Shown: positions 7,983-17,353, numbered from the stretch's first letter. The stretch: 64,000 bases of DNA from JALYNX01 sp963780755 (GCA_963780755.1 CAWACX010000002.1:620001-684000); one strand, 5' to 3'. Notes: generated by a model from the letters alone, not told the origin. Numbers and translations are program-made.

Positions 7983-8672
7983 GTGCCCCCATCAGTCGAG
8001 CCCCGTCTCGCGGCCACGATGATCCTGCTGCGTGACGACCCGCTCGGGACCGAAGTGCTCATCGTGGAGCGTCCGGCCCGAGGCTATTTCGGCGGGCTCA
8101 TGGTGTTCCCCGGAGGTGCCGTCGATCCCGTCGATCGAGGCCCCCTCGCTGCGACTGTGGTCTCCGGCCCAGGCCCCGACCACGAGTTCCGCTCCGCCGC
8201 CCTGCGCGAGGTCGCCGAAGAGGTGGGCGTCGCATTCACGGCTGATGGGCCCGAGCCCGCCCCCGACCTTCGTGGCGAGCACCTTTATGCCGAATTCAGT
8301 CGAACCGGCACCGTTCTCGATGGAGAGAGCCCGGTCCTCATCTCGCGATGGGTGACTCCGACCCATGCCCCGGTCAGGTTCGACACCCGCTTCTACGTCA
8401 TGCCGGTTGAGGGAGACCCGCAGATTCGCCTCGATCCCGATGAGTTGATCGGGCACATGTGGGCCGCTCCTGCGCAGGTCCTGGACGCCCACGCCCGGGG
8501 AGGTCTCGAACTGATCCTTCCCACCATCGCCCATCTGCGCTGGCTGGCGAAGAGGGCATCTGTGAGCGATGTCCTGGCTTCGGCCCGGGGTGCCGACGGG
8601 CGCAGCGTGATCGAGCCCAGCGAGATGGAAGATGGGTCCCTGGTCCCGATACACCTTCCGGCGGACAGATGA
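7983..8672 (+). CDS. NUDIX hydrolase (NUDT19-like)
   Basis: A 229-residue NUDIX protein. The Nudix box is split by an insertion: VFPGGAVDP, then about 25 residues, then AALREVAEEVGV. This arrangement is typical of the NUDT19/NUDT7-like subgroup that can act on CoA derivatives and other diphosphates. The conserved REVAEEVG supplies the catalytic metal ligands. GTG start. Its stop overlaps the ATG of the metallo-beta-lactamase-fold gene, an arrangement that recalls the mammalian-type LACTB2-like neighbour. Confidence 0.8.
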   Translation: MPPSVEPRLAATMILLRDDPLGTEVLIVERPARGYFGGLMVFPGGAVDPVDRGPLAATVVSGPGPDHEFRSAALREVAEEVGVAFTADGPEPAPDLRGEHLYAEFSRTGTVLDGESPVLISRWVTPTHAPVRFDTRFYVMPVEGDPQIRLDPDELIGHMWAAPAQVLDAHARGGLELILPTIAHLRWLAKRASVSDVLASARGADGRSVIEPSEMEDGSLVPIHLPADR

Positions 8673-9448
8673 TCCAGATCGAGCAGGTCCTTGCCAACAA
8701 TCCCGGCCCTTTCACCGGCCCTGGCACCAACACCTGGATCGCGGACGATGGTTCCGGGAGCCTGGTGGTCATCGATCCCGGGCCGGTGGACCCGGCACAC
8801 GCCCGTTCCATCGAGGCCAAGATCGGCGGTCGCACCGTCATCGCAGTGATCGTCACTCACACCCACATCGACCACGCTCCGATGGCCAATCCGCTGGCGC
8901 GAGACCTGGGAGTGCCCGCGCTCGGGTACGCGCCCGGGCCTGAATTCGAACCGGATACGAGGCTGGATGACGGGTCACGGGTCGGTTTCGGTGATGCTGT
9001 GCTCGAGGTGGTGTACACCCCGGGCCATTCCGACGATCACCTCTGCTTCCGGGTCGGTGACGTCCTGTTCAGCGGCGACCACGTCATGGGAGGCTCCTCG
9101 GTGATGGTGGAGGAAATGGGGGCCTATATCGACTCGCTCGAGAAGCTCCGGGGGACCGGATTGGCACGTCTCTATCCGGGCCATGGGCCCGAGATGGAGC
9201 ACCCCGACGATGTGATCGATTGGTACCTGGCCCATCGCCGTCAGCGTCACGAGCAGATCTATGAGGCGGTGCTCGCCGGCGCCGGCGACCCCGAGGCGGT
9301 GCTCGAGACGGTCTACACCGACGTCGATGGCGCGCTGCACCCCCTTGCCTTGCGCTCGGTCCTCGCGCATCTCACTTTGCTCACCGAGCAGGGACGGATA
9401 GCCTTTGACGGCGCCAGCATCGCTGTGGCGCCGCCCCAAGCGCCGTGA
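8669..9448 (+). CDS. MBL-fold metallohydrolase, LACTB2-like
   Basis: A 259-residue metallo-beta-lactamase-fold hydrolase. The signature HTHIDH is at about residue 68, with further ligands in TPGHSDDH, FSGDHVM and YPGHGP. The C-terminal helical extension is like LACTB2/hydroxyacylglutathione-hydrolase relatives, some of which are endoribonucleases. I start it at the ATG at 8669, which overlaps the NUDIX stop; the frame remains open upstream but without family similarity. The stop overlaps the next gene's GTG. Confidence 0.82.
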   Translation: MIQIEQVLANNPGPFTGPGTNTWIADDGSGSLVVIDPGPVDPAHARSIEAKIGGRTVIAVIVTHTHIDHAPMANPLARDLGVPALGYAPGPEFEPDTRLDDGSRVGFGDAVLEVVYTPGHSDDHLCFRVGDVLFSGDHVMGGSSVMVEEMGAYIDSLEKLRGTGLARLYPGHGPEMEHPDDVIDWYLAHRRQRHEQIYEAVLAGAGDPEAVLETVYTDVDGALHPLALRSVLAHLTLLTEQGRIAFDGASIAVAPPQAP

Positions 9449-10588
9449 TCAAACTCCCCAAGACGCTCGCTGTCCTTCTCGTCCTGACTCTGGCGATGCC
9501 CGCTGCTGCCGCCGTGAGTGACGAAGACATCGAGCGCGCCCGCGACGAGGTCAACGCGATGCTCGCCGAGTCAGAGGCGCTGGGCATCCAGGTTCAGGAT
9601 GCTTGGGCCCGCCAATACGCGTTGGAGCGCGAGATCCAGGACCTCAACTCCTCGATCGACCTGGCGAGGGTGCAGATCGGTGAGATCGAAGAGCGCCTGC
9701 AGGATGTCGCGGTCGAGATGTACATGGGATCCACCAGTTCCGCCTCGCTTCAGGTCCTGTTCTCAGATGAGACCGAGGGTTATGGCGCCGGCGTCGAATA
9801 TTTGAAAGAGGTGTCGGGAACCGATCAGGACCTGATCACCCAGCTTCGTTCCTTTCGCACCGAGCTGGACCGACAGACCGGCCGCCTCGCCGAAGCGTCG
9901 ACCGAGCAGGAGCAGGTGACCGCCGAGCTGGAGGGGATGGCGGAGCAGCTCCAGGGTGATCTGTCCGAGGCTCAAGAGGTCTACGACGACCTGGTGGCTC
10001 AGCAGATTCGTGAGGAGGAAGAAGCGAGGCGGCGCGCCGAGGAGGAAGCTCGCCGTCGAGCTGCCGTGGAAGCCGCCCGCAACGCGACCGACCACCACTG
10101 TCGCCGGGGAGACACCAGCCTCACCCGACGATGACGATGAGGAAGAGCCGGCACCTGATCCTGCTCCGCAGCCCGCGCCGGATCCCCCCTCCGGCGGGAG
10201 CTGTCCGGTGGCCGGAGCCGTGTCGTTCAGCGATTCATGGGGAGATTCCCGATCGGGTGGACGAGCCCACCGCGGGGTCGACATGATCGCCGCCCGGAAC
10301 ACTCCGATCGTCGCCATCTACTCGGGGACGATCAGCAGATTCTCCAACAGCAGCCTGGGCGGGTTGTCCATCTACTTCCGCTCGGACGACGGCGACATGT
10401 TCTATTACGCCCATCTCGAGAGCTTTGCGGACGTGTCCGCAGGTCAACACGTGGACCAAGGGCAGGTGCTCGGATACAACGGGTCGAGCGGCAATGCGCC
10501 GGAATATCTGCCGCACCTCCACTTCGAGTGGCACCCGGGCGGCGGAAGCGCGGTCAACCCGTACTCGCTGGTACGCGGCCTCTGCTGA
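9445..10588 (+). CDS. Secreted M23-family peptidase with coiled coil (one frameshift)
   Basis: The GTG at 9445 opens a signal peptide (residues 1-24) and a long coiled coil (about 25-210) rich in Glu/Arg. Around 10080-10110 the frame shifts by +1. The second frame continues with a Pro/Asp-rich linker and an M23 (LytM/peptidase_M23) domain: RAHRGVDMIA, then FYYAHLES and the HLHFEW motif. The zinc ligands are H in HRGVD and HxH in HLHFE. This EnvC/NlpD-like architecture acts on or regulates peptidoglycan hydrolysis. A one-base error is the simplest explanation of the split. A strong terminator follows. Confidence 0.82.
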
Positions 10589-10596
10589 GAAACGGA

Positions 10597-10620
10597 AAGA
10601 GGGCCCTCGCGGGCCCTCTT
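10597..10620 (+). terminator. Rho-independent-type terminator after M23 peptidase
   Basis: AAGAGGGCCC and GGGCCCTCTT form a perfect 10-bp stem around the tetraloop TCGC, starting 8 bases after the stop codon. Confidence 0.85.
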
Positions 10621-10843
10621 ACCGAGGCCTCCCTCTCCCCAACCCCAACAGTCCACTTGGCACGTTCCTTGTAGATCATCAACCACGGAGAGTGGTCAAT
10701 AAAGGACCCTTCCCCACAAGCCCAACGGGACTAGTCCGTGGCGTGAACGAAGTGGGGTCTGAGATCGGCCAACAAACAATGGTGGAAACCGACATCGGTC
10801 GATGGTGGGTGGCACAATGCGGCACCCACTCCGAGGAGGATCG

Positions 10844-11501
10844 TTGACCACGTCAGAGCCCCCGGCGACCCCGCCACCCGCCGAGCCACCGCCACCCGCC
10901 ACCCCCACCCCCACCCCCACCTCCACCTCCATCGGAACCACCTCCTTCCGAGCCACCACCTCCATCGGAGCCATCTCCTTCCGAGCCACCACCTCCATCG
11001 GAACCGTCACCTCCGGCTGTCCCGCCGCCTGCGCCTGCGTCACCGGCCGTCCCTCCGCCTGCGGCACCGGCAGTCCCCCCATCAGGTATGCCATCCAACC
11101 TGGCCGACTGGGGAATCCGCGCCATTGGGGCGATCATCGACTGGTCGCCGGTGATCATCATCAGCATCGTCACCTATCGGGTTCCCTTCTTCGGGCTGCT
11201 CTCGGCGGCGTATCTGGCCTATCTCGGGCACCTCGAGGGCACCACCGGTCAGACCCCGGGGAAGGCGATGCAAGGGACCAGACTGGTCAACGAGCAGGGC
11301 GAGCTGTTGGGGAGCGGTGCCGGCATCGGGCGCAAGTTCGTCCACATCCTTGACTCGCTCGTCTGCTTCCTCGGTTGGCTGCTTCCACTTGTCGACAACA
11401 AGCGACAGACCATCGCCGACAAGGTGATGAACACCTATGTGGTCACCGGCGTGGAAAAGAAGGGCTTCGCCGTCGACCTCTGGATGCCACCGAAGACGTA
11501 A
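10844..11501 (+). CDS. Proline-rich RDD-family membrane protein (frameshift in repeat)
   Basis: The strong Shine-Dalgarno GAGGAGG (10833-10839) precedes a TTG at 10844. The N-terminal tail is Pro/Glu/Ser-rich (TTSEPPATPPPAEPPPP), then the frame changes by +1 inside the CCCCCA tract near 10900-10921. It continues as PSEPPPSEPPP repeats and, from about 11088, an RDD domain: transmembrane segments around VIIIS and FGLLSAAYLAYL, then GQTPGKAMQGTRLV and RKFVHILDSLVCFLG. RDD proteins are small integral membrane proteins of poorly defined transport role. The low-complexity tract is a likely sequencing-error site. The 255 bp upstream of it hold only the preceding terminator and a possible -10-like CACAAT near 10814. 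Confidence 0.7.
10928..11011 (+). repeat. 33-bp tandem repeat, about 2.5 copies, coding
   Basis: Units 10928-10960 and 10961-10993, with a partial third to 11011, each encode an 11-residue PSEPPPSEPPP-type block in the cytoplasmic tail of the RDD protein. Confidence 0.85.
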
Positions 11502-11525
11502 CACGTAGTACGTAACACGTAATAC
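11498..11525. repeat. 14-bp CGTA-rich tandem repeat (2 copies) at a gene end
   Basis: GTAACACGTAGTAC is followed directly by GTAACACGTAATAC, 13 of 14 identical. The first copy includes the TAA stop of the RDD gene. Related CGTA-rich arrays lie at 57588-57611 and 59641-59656. Confidence 0.6.
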
Positions 11526-11530
11526 GGAAC

Positions 11531-11552
11531 CTCAACGCCGTCAGGCGTTGAG
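11531..11552. terminator. Short hairpin over the mrp stop codon
   Basis: CTCAACGCC and GGCGTTGAG form a 9-bp stem with loop GTCA, which contains the mrp stop. It lies between two convergent genes and could end transcription from either side, though no T tract is visible. Confidence 0.5.
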
Positions 11553-12677
11553 TTCCAGCTCGGTCAGGATCTTGGCGATCCGGCCGGTGCAGGTCTCGAG
11601 GTCGGCCGGTGGCACCAGGCCAACCAGTGCGCTCGCTGCCTGTTTGAGGGCTTCTCCCGCCGGGGAGATGCTCTCCGAGGAAACTACGGGTGCTCCTTCG
11701 TCCCCGCCGGGCACCACGGCGGGGTCGAGCGGGATCGAGGCGATGAGGGGCACCCCGAGCTCATCTGCCAGCTCCTGTCCACCGCCGTGCCCGAAGACCT
11801 CGTGGACCCGGCCGCAATCGCAGACCAGGCCGGCCATGTTCTCCACGACTCCGACGATGGGCATGTGGGATCGGCGAGCCATGTCGGCGACCCGGACCGC
11901 GACCTTCTGTGCTGCCCGCTGCGGCGTCGTGACCACCACCAGCTCTGCCTGAGGGAGCATCCTGGTCAGCGCCATCTGGATGTCGCCGGTGCCCGGAGGC
12001 AGGTCGATCAGCAGGTAGTCGAGGTCGCCCCAGTCCACCTGCTTGAGGAACTGCTCGAGCGCCTTGGACAGCATTAGGCCCCGCCACATCAACGCGGTCT
12101 CCTCGGACTCGATGATCAAGCCCGTCGAAACCAGCTTCACACCCTGCGCCTCGACCGGCTCGATGAGCTTGCTCTCGTCGTTGGCGTGGAGTCGATCCTC
12201 CACTCCCAGCATGCGGGGGGTCGAGAAGCCCCAGATGTCGGCGTCGAGCAGGCCGACCCGGTACCCGGCGGCGGCCATCGCCACTGCGAGATTGACCGCT
12301 ACCGAAGACTTGCCAACGCCTCCCTTGCCCGATCCGATGGCAATGACTCGCGTCGTGGGGGAGACCTGGGTGGGCTCGGCCGTCTCTCGGGCCCGACGGC
12401 GGGCCACGCTCATCAACTCGGCGCGTTGCTTCTTGGTCATCGCCGTCGTGCGCAGGTTGAGCTCGGAGACTCCAGGCATGGACAGGACGCGGCGCCTCGT
12501 GTCGCTTTCGATCTGGTTGCGAAGCGGGCACTCGGCGATGGTCAGGGCCAGCCCGACGTCCACGGTCGAGCCGTTGACCTCGACGTCGCTGATCATCCCC
12601 AACTCCACGATGTTCCCACCCAACTCGGGGTCGCGGACACCCTCCAGGGTCTTGAGGACGTCATCGCGAGTAGGCAT
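11541..12677 (-). CDS. mrp: Mrp/NBP35 (ApbC) Fe-S cluster carrier ATPase
   Basis: A 378-residue P-loop ATPase that carries and transfers [4Fe-4S] clusters. The N-terminal MIP18/DUF59 domain spans about residues 1-90 (GVRDPELG). The deviant Walker A GSGKGGVGKSS follows near residue 114, then LLDADIWG, LIDLPPGTGD, and CDCG near the C-terminal third. The usual cluster-binding CxxC is here CDC, i.e. only one residue between cysteines. The divergent neighbour on the plus strand is the A-type Fe-S carrier gene, so the pair forms an Fe-S assembly locus with starts about 90 bp apart. Confidence 0.9.
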   Translation of the reverse strand: MPTRDDVLKTLEGVRDPELGGNIVELGMISDVEVNGSTVDVGLALTIAECPLRNQIESDTRRRVLSMPGVSELNLRTTAMTKKQRAELMSVARRRARETAEPTQVSPTTRVIAIGSGKGGVGKSSVAVNLAVAMAAAGYRVGLLDADIWGFSTPRMLGVEDRLHANDESKLIEPVEAQGVKLVSTGLIIESEETALMWRGLMLSKALEQFLKQVDWGDLDYLLIDLPPGTGDIQMALTRMLPQAELVVVTTPQRAAQKVAVRVADMARRSHMPIVGVVENMAGLVCDCGRVHEVFGHGGGQELADELGVPLIASIPLDPAVVPGGDEGAPVVSSESISPAGEALKQAASALVGLVPPADLETCTGRIAKILTELELNA

Positions 12678-12738
12678 GATCTCAAATGGTAATTTCCACC
12701 AGTCCGAATGTGGGAATGGCCCAAGCCAGGCCCGGGGT

Positions 12739-12744
12739 TACAAT
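12739..12744 (+). promoter_or_regulatory. Candidate -10 box for the A-type carrier gene
   Basis: TACAAT, 24 bases before the ATG at 12769, is a near-consensus sigma-70-type -10. No clear -35 lies 16-18 bases upstream. Confidence 0.4.
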
Positions 12745-12768
12745 GAGGGTCGGAGAAACACCAGGAAC

Positions 12769-13131
12769 ATGACACAAATCCTCAGCATCAAGTCCAGCCA
12801 GCCCGCAAAGACGGTGAATCTCACAGAGACCGCTGTCGAAAAGGTCCGTGAGTTGATCCAAGCGGAGACCGACCCCGGCCTCGCCCTGCGCATGGCAGTC
12901 CGGCCCGGTGGGTGCAGCGGCTTCTCCTACGAGATGTATTTCGACTCCCAGATCGACAGTGCCGACATCGTCGAGGAGTTCGGTGACGTCCGGGTCGTTG
13001 TCGACTCCCAGAGTGCGGAGATGGTCCGCGGCGCAACTCTGGACTACAAGGACGGGCTGATGGAGAAGGGCTTCTCCATCGACAACCCGAACGTGTCGCA
13101 CACCTGCGGCTGCGGCAACTCCTTCTCCTGA
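12769..13131 (+). CDS. erpA: A-type iron-sulfur carrier (ErpA/HesB/IscA family)
   Basis: A 120-residue HesB/IscA-family protein that delivers Fe-S clusters to target enzymes. The three ligand cysteines are in PGGCSGFSY and the C-terminal TCGCGNSF. I start at the ATG at 12769: the family begins with a short tail followed by VNLTETAVEKVREL, whereas the longer open frame upstream covers the mrp gene on the other strand. It is divergent from mrp, also an Fe-S assembly factor. Confidence 0.88.
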   Translation: MTQILSIKSSQPAKTVNLTETAVEKVRELIQAETDPGLALRMAVRPGGCSGFSYEMYFDSQIDSADIVEEFGDVRVVVDSQSAEMVRGATLDYKDGLMEKGFSIDNPNVSHTCGCGNSFS

Positions 13132-13188
13132 CATCTGCCTCCTTCGAACGGTGTAGCCTCGCTTCGTCAATCGAATCAGGAGGAGTAG

Positions 13189-13563
13189 TTGATCGATAGT
13201 TTCTGGGACGTCATTCTCTGGATGCTGGCGTTGTTCATCTTCGCCATGTTCTTCTGGCTCTTCATCTCGGTCCTGTCGGACCTGTGGACTGACCCGGAGA
13301 CCAGCGGGTGGGGTAAGGCCTTCTGGACCTTCTTCGTGGTCATCCTGCCCTGGCTCGGGATCCTGATCTATCTGATCGCCCGTGGCGGCGGCATGACAGA
13401 GCGGGCAATCATGAAGCAGAAGCAGCAGGAGGAGTACATCCGACAAGTCGCCGGCGGGGGAAGCGCAGCTTCCGAGCTTGCCGCCCTTGCCGACTTGAAG
13501 GAGAAAGGCCACATCACCGACGAGGAGTTCAACAAGGCAAAGGCCTCACTCCTCGCCAGCTGA
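13189..13563 (+). CDS. Small membrane protein with SHOCT domain
   Basis: A 124-residue protein with two transmembrane helices (about 7-28 and 42-64, PLDc_N-like), a basic linker and a C-terminal SHOCT motif ELAALADLKEKGHITDEEF. SHOCT domains are short oligomerisation modules at the ends of many actinobacterial membrane proteins. The TTG at 13189 is preceded by AGGAGGAG at 5-base spacing, which fixes the start. It is followed by a strong terminator and is probably monocistronic. Function unknown. Confidence 0.78.
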   Translation: MIDSFWDVILWMLALFIFAMFFWLFISVLSDLWTDPETSGWGKAFWTFFVVILPWLGILIYLIARGGGMTERAIMKQKQQEEYIRQVAGGGSAASELAALADLKEKGHITDEEFNKAKASLLAS

Positions 13564-13582
13564 CGGCCGAGGTCGACTGAAG

Positions 13583-13608
13583 GAGCCCGGGTGATACCCG
13601 GGCTCTTT
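13583..13608 (+). terminator. Intrinsic terminator after SHOCT-domain gene
   Basis: GAGCCCGGGT and ACCCGGGCTC form a perfect 10-bp stem with loop GAT, followed by TTT, 20 bases after the stop. Confidence 0.88.
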
Positions 13609-13678
13609 CGCGCCCGACCGCCTTGGCTCACACCACCGCCCGTCGGGTACGCTCGGGTCTCCCCCACTCAGGAGAATC

Positions 13679-14059
13679 GTGCCAAAAAAGGTCCCCGTTC
13701 TCCCATCGGCGCCCGGCGCCATGGGCCCCTATTCGGTGGCCACCGAAGCCAATGGGTTCGTGTTCATCTCGGGCCAGGTGGCGGTGGACCCGATCACCAG
13801 CGAGAGATCTCCGGACGACGTCGAGATCCAGGCGAGCAAGGTGATGACGAACATCACCGCGATCCTCGGGGATCTCGGGCTCGGGCTCTCCGACATCGCC
13901 AAGACCACCATCTTCCTCGCCGACATCGCGGACTTCCCCAAGGTGAATGAGGTCTATGCCGGCTTCTTTGAGGGCGAGCCTCCAGCACGCTCCACGGTCC
14001 AGGCCGGGGCCCTCCCAGGAGGATTCTTGGTCGAGATCGAAGTGATCGCTGCACGATGA
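13679..14059 (+). CDS. RidA-family enamine/imine deaminase
   Basis: A 126-residue YjgF/YER057c/UK114 (RidA) protein. It shows the FVFISGQVAVDP strand, the substrate-carboxylate-binding arginine in PPARSTVQ, and the C-terminal LVEIEVIA. RidA hydrolyses reactive 2-aminoacrylate and related imines released by PLP enzymes. GTG start with CAGGAGA upstream. It is translationally coupled (ATGA) to the ALDH7 gene, suggesting a role in clearing imine intermediates of amino-acid breakdown, but that link is inference. Confidence 0.88.
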   Translation: MPKKVPVLPSAPGAMGPYSVATEANGFVFISGQVAVDPITSERSPDDVEIQASKVMTNITAILGDLGLGLSDIAKTTIFLADIADFPKVNEVYAGFFEGEPPARSTVQAGALPGGFLVEIEVIAAR

Positions 14060-15571
14060 ACAAGAACGAGGTTTTCAAGGCGCTGGGTCTCTCAGACGAG
14101 AACTCGGGCGTGTTCGCAGGGGAGTGGCTCGAATCGAGCGGCGAGCTGATCGAAGTCATCAGCCCGACCACAGGTGAGCGCTTGGCGACGGTGGGCATGG
14201 CCTCGGTGGGCGACTACGAAAAAGTGGTCTCCAACTCGGTCGACACTTTCGAGCGCTGGCAGCGCCTTCCGGCGCCGAAGCGAGGCCAGTACATCAGGAG
14301 CCTCGGCGACGCGCTGCGCGACAACATCGATGCGCTCGGCGCCCTGGTCACGATGGAGATGGGAAAGATCCTCCCCGAGGGCGTGGGGGAGGTCCAGGAG
14401 ATGGTCGACATTTGCGACTTTGCGGTCGGCCTTTCCCGCCAGCTCTACGGGAACACCATGGCTTCGGAGCGCCCGAGCCATCGGATGTACGAGCACTGGC
14501 ACCCGCTGGGCCCGATCGGGGTCATCTCAGCCTTCAACTTCCCGGTGGCGGTCTGGTCGTGGAACGCAGCCATCGCCGCCGTCTGTGGGGACACCGTGGT
14601 CTGGAAGCCGTCGGAGAGGACGCCGTTGAGCGCGATCCGCGGTTACCAACATCGCCAATCAGGTGATGGCGGGCAGCGGCTTCGAGGGTGTTTTCAACCT
14701 GGTCGTGGGTGACGGCGCCACCGTCGGCAACCGAATGAACCAGGACATCAGGTTGCCGCTGATCTCGGCCACCGGCTCGTGCAACATGGGCCGGATCGTC
14801 GGCCCGGCGGTCGCCCAGCGGCTGGGCCGGACCATCCTCGAGTTGGGGGGCAACAACGCGGTGATCGTCATGGACGACGCCGATCTCGAGCTCGCGGTGC
14901 GGGGGACTCTGTTCTCGGCGGTGGGCACCGCAGGTCAGCGCTGCACCTCGTTGCGGAGGCTCCTGGTGCACCGGGCGATCTCTGACAAGCTCGTCGCCCG
15001 GCTCGCTGAGGCGTACCGGCAGGTCAAGATCGGTGATCCCTCTGAGCCAGGGACGCTGATGGGGCCGCTGGTCAGCGAGGGAGCCGTCGAACAGATGATG
15101 AGCGCCCTGGACATCGCACGGGAACAGGGCGGTCGGATCGTCACCGGGGGCAACCGGATCGACCGGCCAGGGTTCTTCGTCGAGCCCACGATCGCCCTGG
15201 TCCCCTCCGACGCCAGCATCACCCAGCAGGAGACCTTCGCCCCGATCCTGTGGGTCATGGAGTTCGACACCCTCGATGAGGCGATCCAGATCCAGAACGG
15301 CGTCACCCAGGGGCTGTCCTCGGCGATCTTCACCGAGTCGCTGAAGTACGCCGAGAAGTTCTTGAGCGATGTCGGCTCGGACTGTGGGATCGCCAACGTC
15401 AATATCGGGACCTCGGGCGCCGAGATCGGCGGCGCTTTCGGGGGCGAGAAAGAGACCGGTGGTGGACGGGAGGCCGGCTCCGACGCCTGGAAGGCGTACA
15501 TGCGCCGCCAGACCACCACTATCAACTGGGGTGACGACCTCCCGCTGGCACAGGGGATCGAGTTCGGCTGA
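14056..15571 (+). CDS. ALDH7-type semialdehyde dehydrogenase (one frameshift)
   Basis: Two frames together make about 505 residues, the normal ALDH7A1/AmaB length. Frame one (14056 to about 14636) carries the fold through ISAFNFPVAVWSWN and VVWKPSERTPL. Frame two continues with VMAGSGFEGVFNL, the LELGGNNAVIV substrate/NAD loop, and the catalytic cysteine in GTAGQRCTS. The break is at 14635-14640 (ATCCGC): removing one C restores SAIAVTNIANQ. ALDH7 enzymes oxidise alpha-aminoadipate semialdehyde in lysine catabolism; the exact substrate is inferred. Coupled to ridA by a 4-bp overlap. Confidence 0.85.
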
Positions 15572-15573
15572 CG

Positions 15574-16164
15574 ATGGACGCTGCCGAATGGGACGAGAGG
15601 TACGCGGAGACCCACCGCCACTGGTCGGTGACCCCGAACATGTTCGTCGCCGACCGTCTCCGCCACATCACCCCGGGCCGGGGCCTGGACCTCGGTGCCG
15701 GCGAGGGTCGGAACGCGGTATGGCTGGCCTCGCTGGGCTGGGAGATGACCGCGGTCGACTTCTCCAGGGTGGCCATCGAGCGGGGGGCCGCTGACTCCGA
15801 CGCAGTCGAATTCGTGGTCGCCGACGTCCGGGAGTGGGAGCCCGAGGGCAGCTTCGACCTCATCCTCATCGCATACATCCACCTCCAGGCCCCCGACTTC
15901 GAGAAGGTGGTGCGCAGGGCACGTGAATGGCTCACTCCCGGCGGCGAGCTGTTCCTGATCGGGCACGACGTGAGCAATGTCGATCACGGGCATGGTGGTC
16001 CTCAGGACCCGGGGATTCTCTGGGACGTCGACGAGACCCGCGATTGGCTCGAAGGGATGACGATCGTGGAAGCCCAGGTCGTGCGCCGCCCGGTTGACAC
16101 CGACGAGGGCCGGGAGTTCGCCCGGGACGCTCTGATCCGGGCGCGGTCCGCGGTGTCCGCCTAG
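15574..16164 (+). CDS. Class I SAM-dependent methyltransferase
   Basis: A 196-residue Rossmann methyltransferase. Motif I is GLDLGAGEGRNAVWLA near residue 36, followed by the acidic loop TAVDFS and VVADVREW. It resembles the TehB/thiopurine-methyltransferase-like group acting on small molecules; the substrate is unknown. It begins 2 bases after the ALDH stop, so it is part of the ridA-ALDH unit. It is convergent with the PLP gene with no gap. Confidence 0.8.
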   Translation: MDAAEWDERYAETHRHWSVTPNMFVADRLRHITPGRGLDLGAGEGRNAVWLASLGWEMTAVDFSRVAIERGAADSDAVEFVVADVREWEPEGSFDLILIAYIHLQAPDFEKVVRRAREWLTPGGELFLIGHDVSNVDHGHGGPQDPGILWDVDETRDWLEGMTIVEAQVVRRPVDTDEGREFARDALIRARSAVSA

Positions 16165-17316
16165 TCAGATCCTGTCCAGCGCACCACTCAAGTCGTCGAT
16201 CAGGTCCTCGACGTCCTCGAGGCCCACGGAGAGTCGGACCAGCCCGTCCGTGATCCCCACTGCCTCCCGGTCCGCCTGGGGAATGGAGGCATGGGTCATC
16301 GTCACCGGGTGGGTGATCAGAGATTCGACCGATCCCAGGTTCTCGGCGAGGCTCCACAGCTCGACGGCGTCCATCATCTTCTTGCCGGCCTCCAAACCGC
16401 CCTCGACCTCGAAGCAGACCATCGCCCCATAACCGGTGGCCTGAGAGCTGGCCAGGGCGTGTTGGGGGTGGGCGGCGAGCCCCGGGTAATTCACGTAGTC
16501 GACCTTGGGATGGCCCTGGAGCCACTCTGCGATCGCCATTGCGTTGGCCGACTGGCCCTCCATTCGCTCGCTCAGGGTCTTCACCCCCTGCAGGGTGAGC
16601 CACGCCACCATTGGGGACATGACCAGACCGGCGGCGATCCGGGCGAAGGCGATCCTTTGGTGCAGATCGGGGTCGTTGACCACCACGGCCCCACCGAGAG
16701 TGGCGTTGTGCCCGTCGAGGAACTTGGTGGTCGAGTGGAGGACGATGTCGGCCCCCAGCTCGAATGGCCGTTGGAAAAACGGGGTGAGGAAGGTGTTGTC
16801 CGTGACGTGGAGCACACCTGCCTCCTTGGTGATCTCAGAGACCATGGCGAGGTCGGTGAGCTTCAGGGTGGGGTTGGCCGGGGTCTCGGTGAACACGATC
16901 CGGGTCGAAGGGGTGAGGGCGGCTCGCACCTTCTCCGGGTCGGTGGCGTCGACGAAGGAAACCTCGACTCCGAACTTGGTCAGAAACTGGTCGGCGAAGC
17001 GGTAAGTGCCCCCATAGACCACATCCCCGATGACCACGTGGTCACCGGCCTGGAGGAGGCCGAGAAACACCGCCACCGTGGCCGCCATCCCCGATGCGTA
17101 GGCGGTGGTGTCGACCCCGCCCTCGAGGGCGGTCAGCTTCTCTTCCAGCGCCCGGACGGTTGGGTTCCCGGCCCTGCTGTATGAGAAGCCTTTGGACATG
17201 TAGTCATCGACCGACTCTTGGACGAAGGTGGTCGATTGGTGGATCGGGGTCAGGATCGCCCCGGTGGTGGGGTCCGGCGTCACCCCGGCGTGGATCTGCT
17301 TGGTGCGAAAGCCCAT
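16165..17316 (-). CDS. Cys/Met metabolism PLP enzyme (cystathionine gamma-synthase/lyase family)
   Basis: A 383-residue fold-type I PLP enzyme. The signature YSRAGNPTVRALEEKL is near residue 47 and the PLP lysine is in LHSTTKFLDGHN. The C-terminal THPVTMTHAS and VRLSVGLED are typical of MetB, cystathionine gamma-lyase and Met gamma-lyase. Sequence does not separate these activities. I use the ATG at 17316 because MGFRTKQIHAG matches the family start; an open frame of 32 codons upstream lies over the regulator's end and lacks similarity. Confidence 0.85.
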   Translation of the reverse strand: MGFRTKQIHAGVTPDPTTGAILTPIHQSTTFVQESVDDYMSKGFSYSRAGNPTVRALEEKLTALEGGVDTTAYASGMAATVAVFLGLLQAGDHVVIGDVVYGGTYRFADQFLTKFGVEVSFVDATDPEKVRAALTPSTRIVFTETPANPTLKLTDLAMVSEITKEAGVLHVTDNTFLTPFFQRPFELGADIVLHSTTKFLDGHNATLGGAVVVNDPDLHQRIAFARIAAGLVMSPMVAWLTLQGVKTLSERMEGQSANAMAIAEWLQGHPKVDYVNYPGLAAHPQHALASSQATGYGAMVCFEVEGGLEAGKKMMDAVELWSLAENLGSVESLITHPVTMTHASIPQADREAVGITDGLVRLSVGLEDVEDLIDDLSGALDRI

Positions 17317-17353
17317 CGCGGTCACGTTATACGGGGGTCGATTGTCCCGGCTC

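Noticed and set aside
10928..11011. Direct repeats considered as a CRISPR array
   Set aside because: Units are contiguous without spacers, in frame and coding.
10853..11173. Gly/Asp-rich minus-strand frame opposite the RDD gene
   Set aside because: It is the mirror of the Pro-rich repeats and has no start signal or family; the plus-strand RDD domain explains the region.
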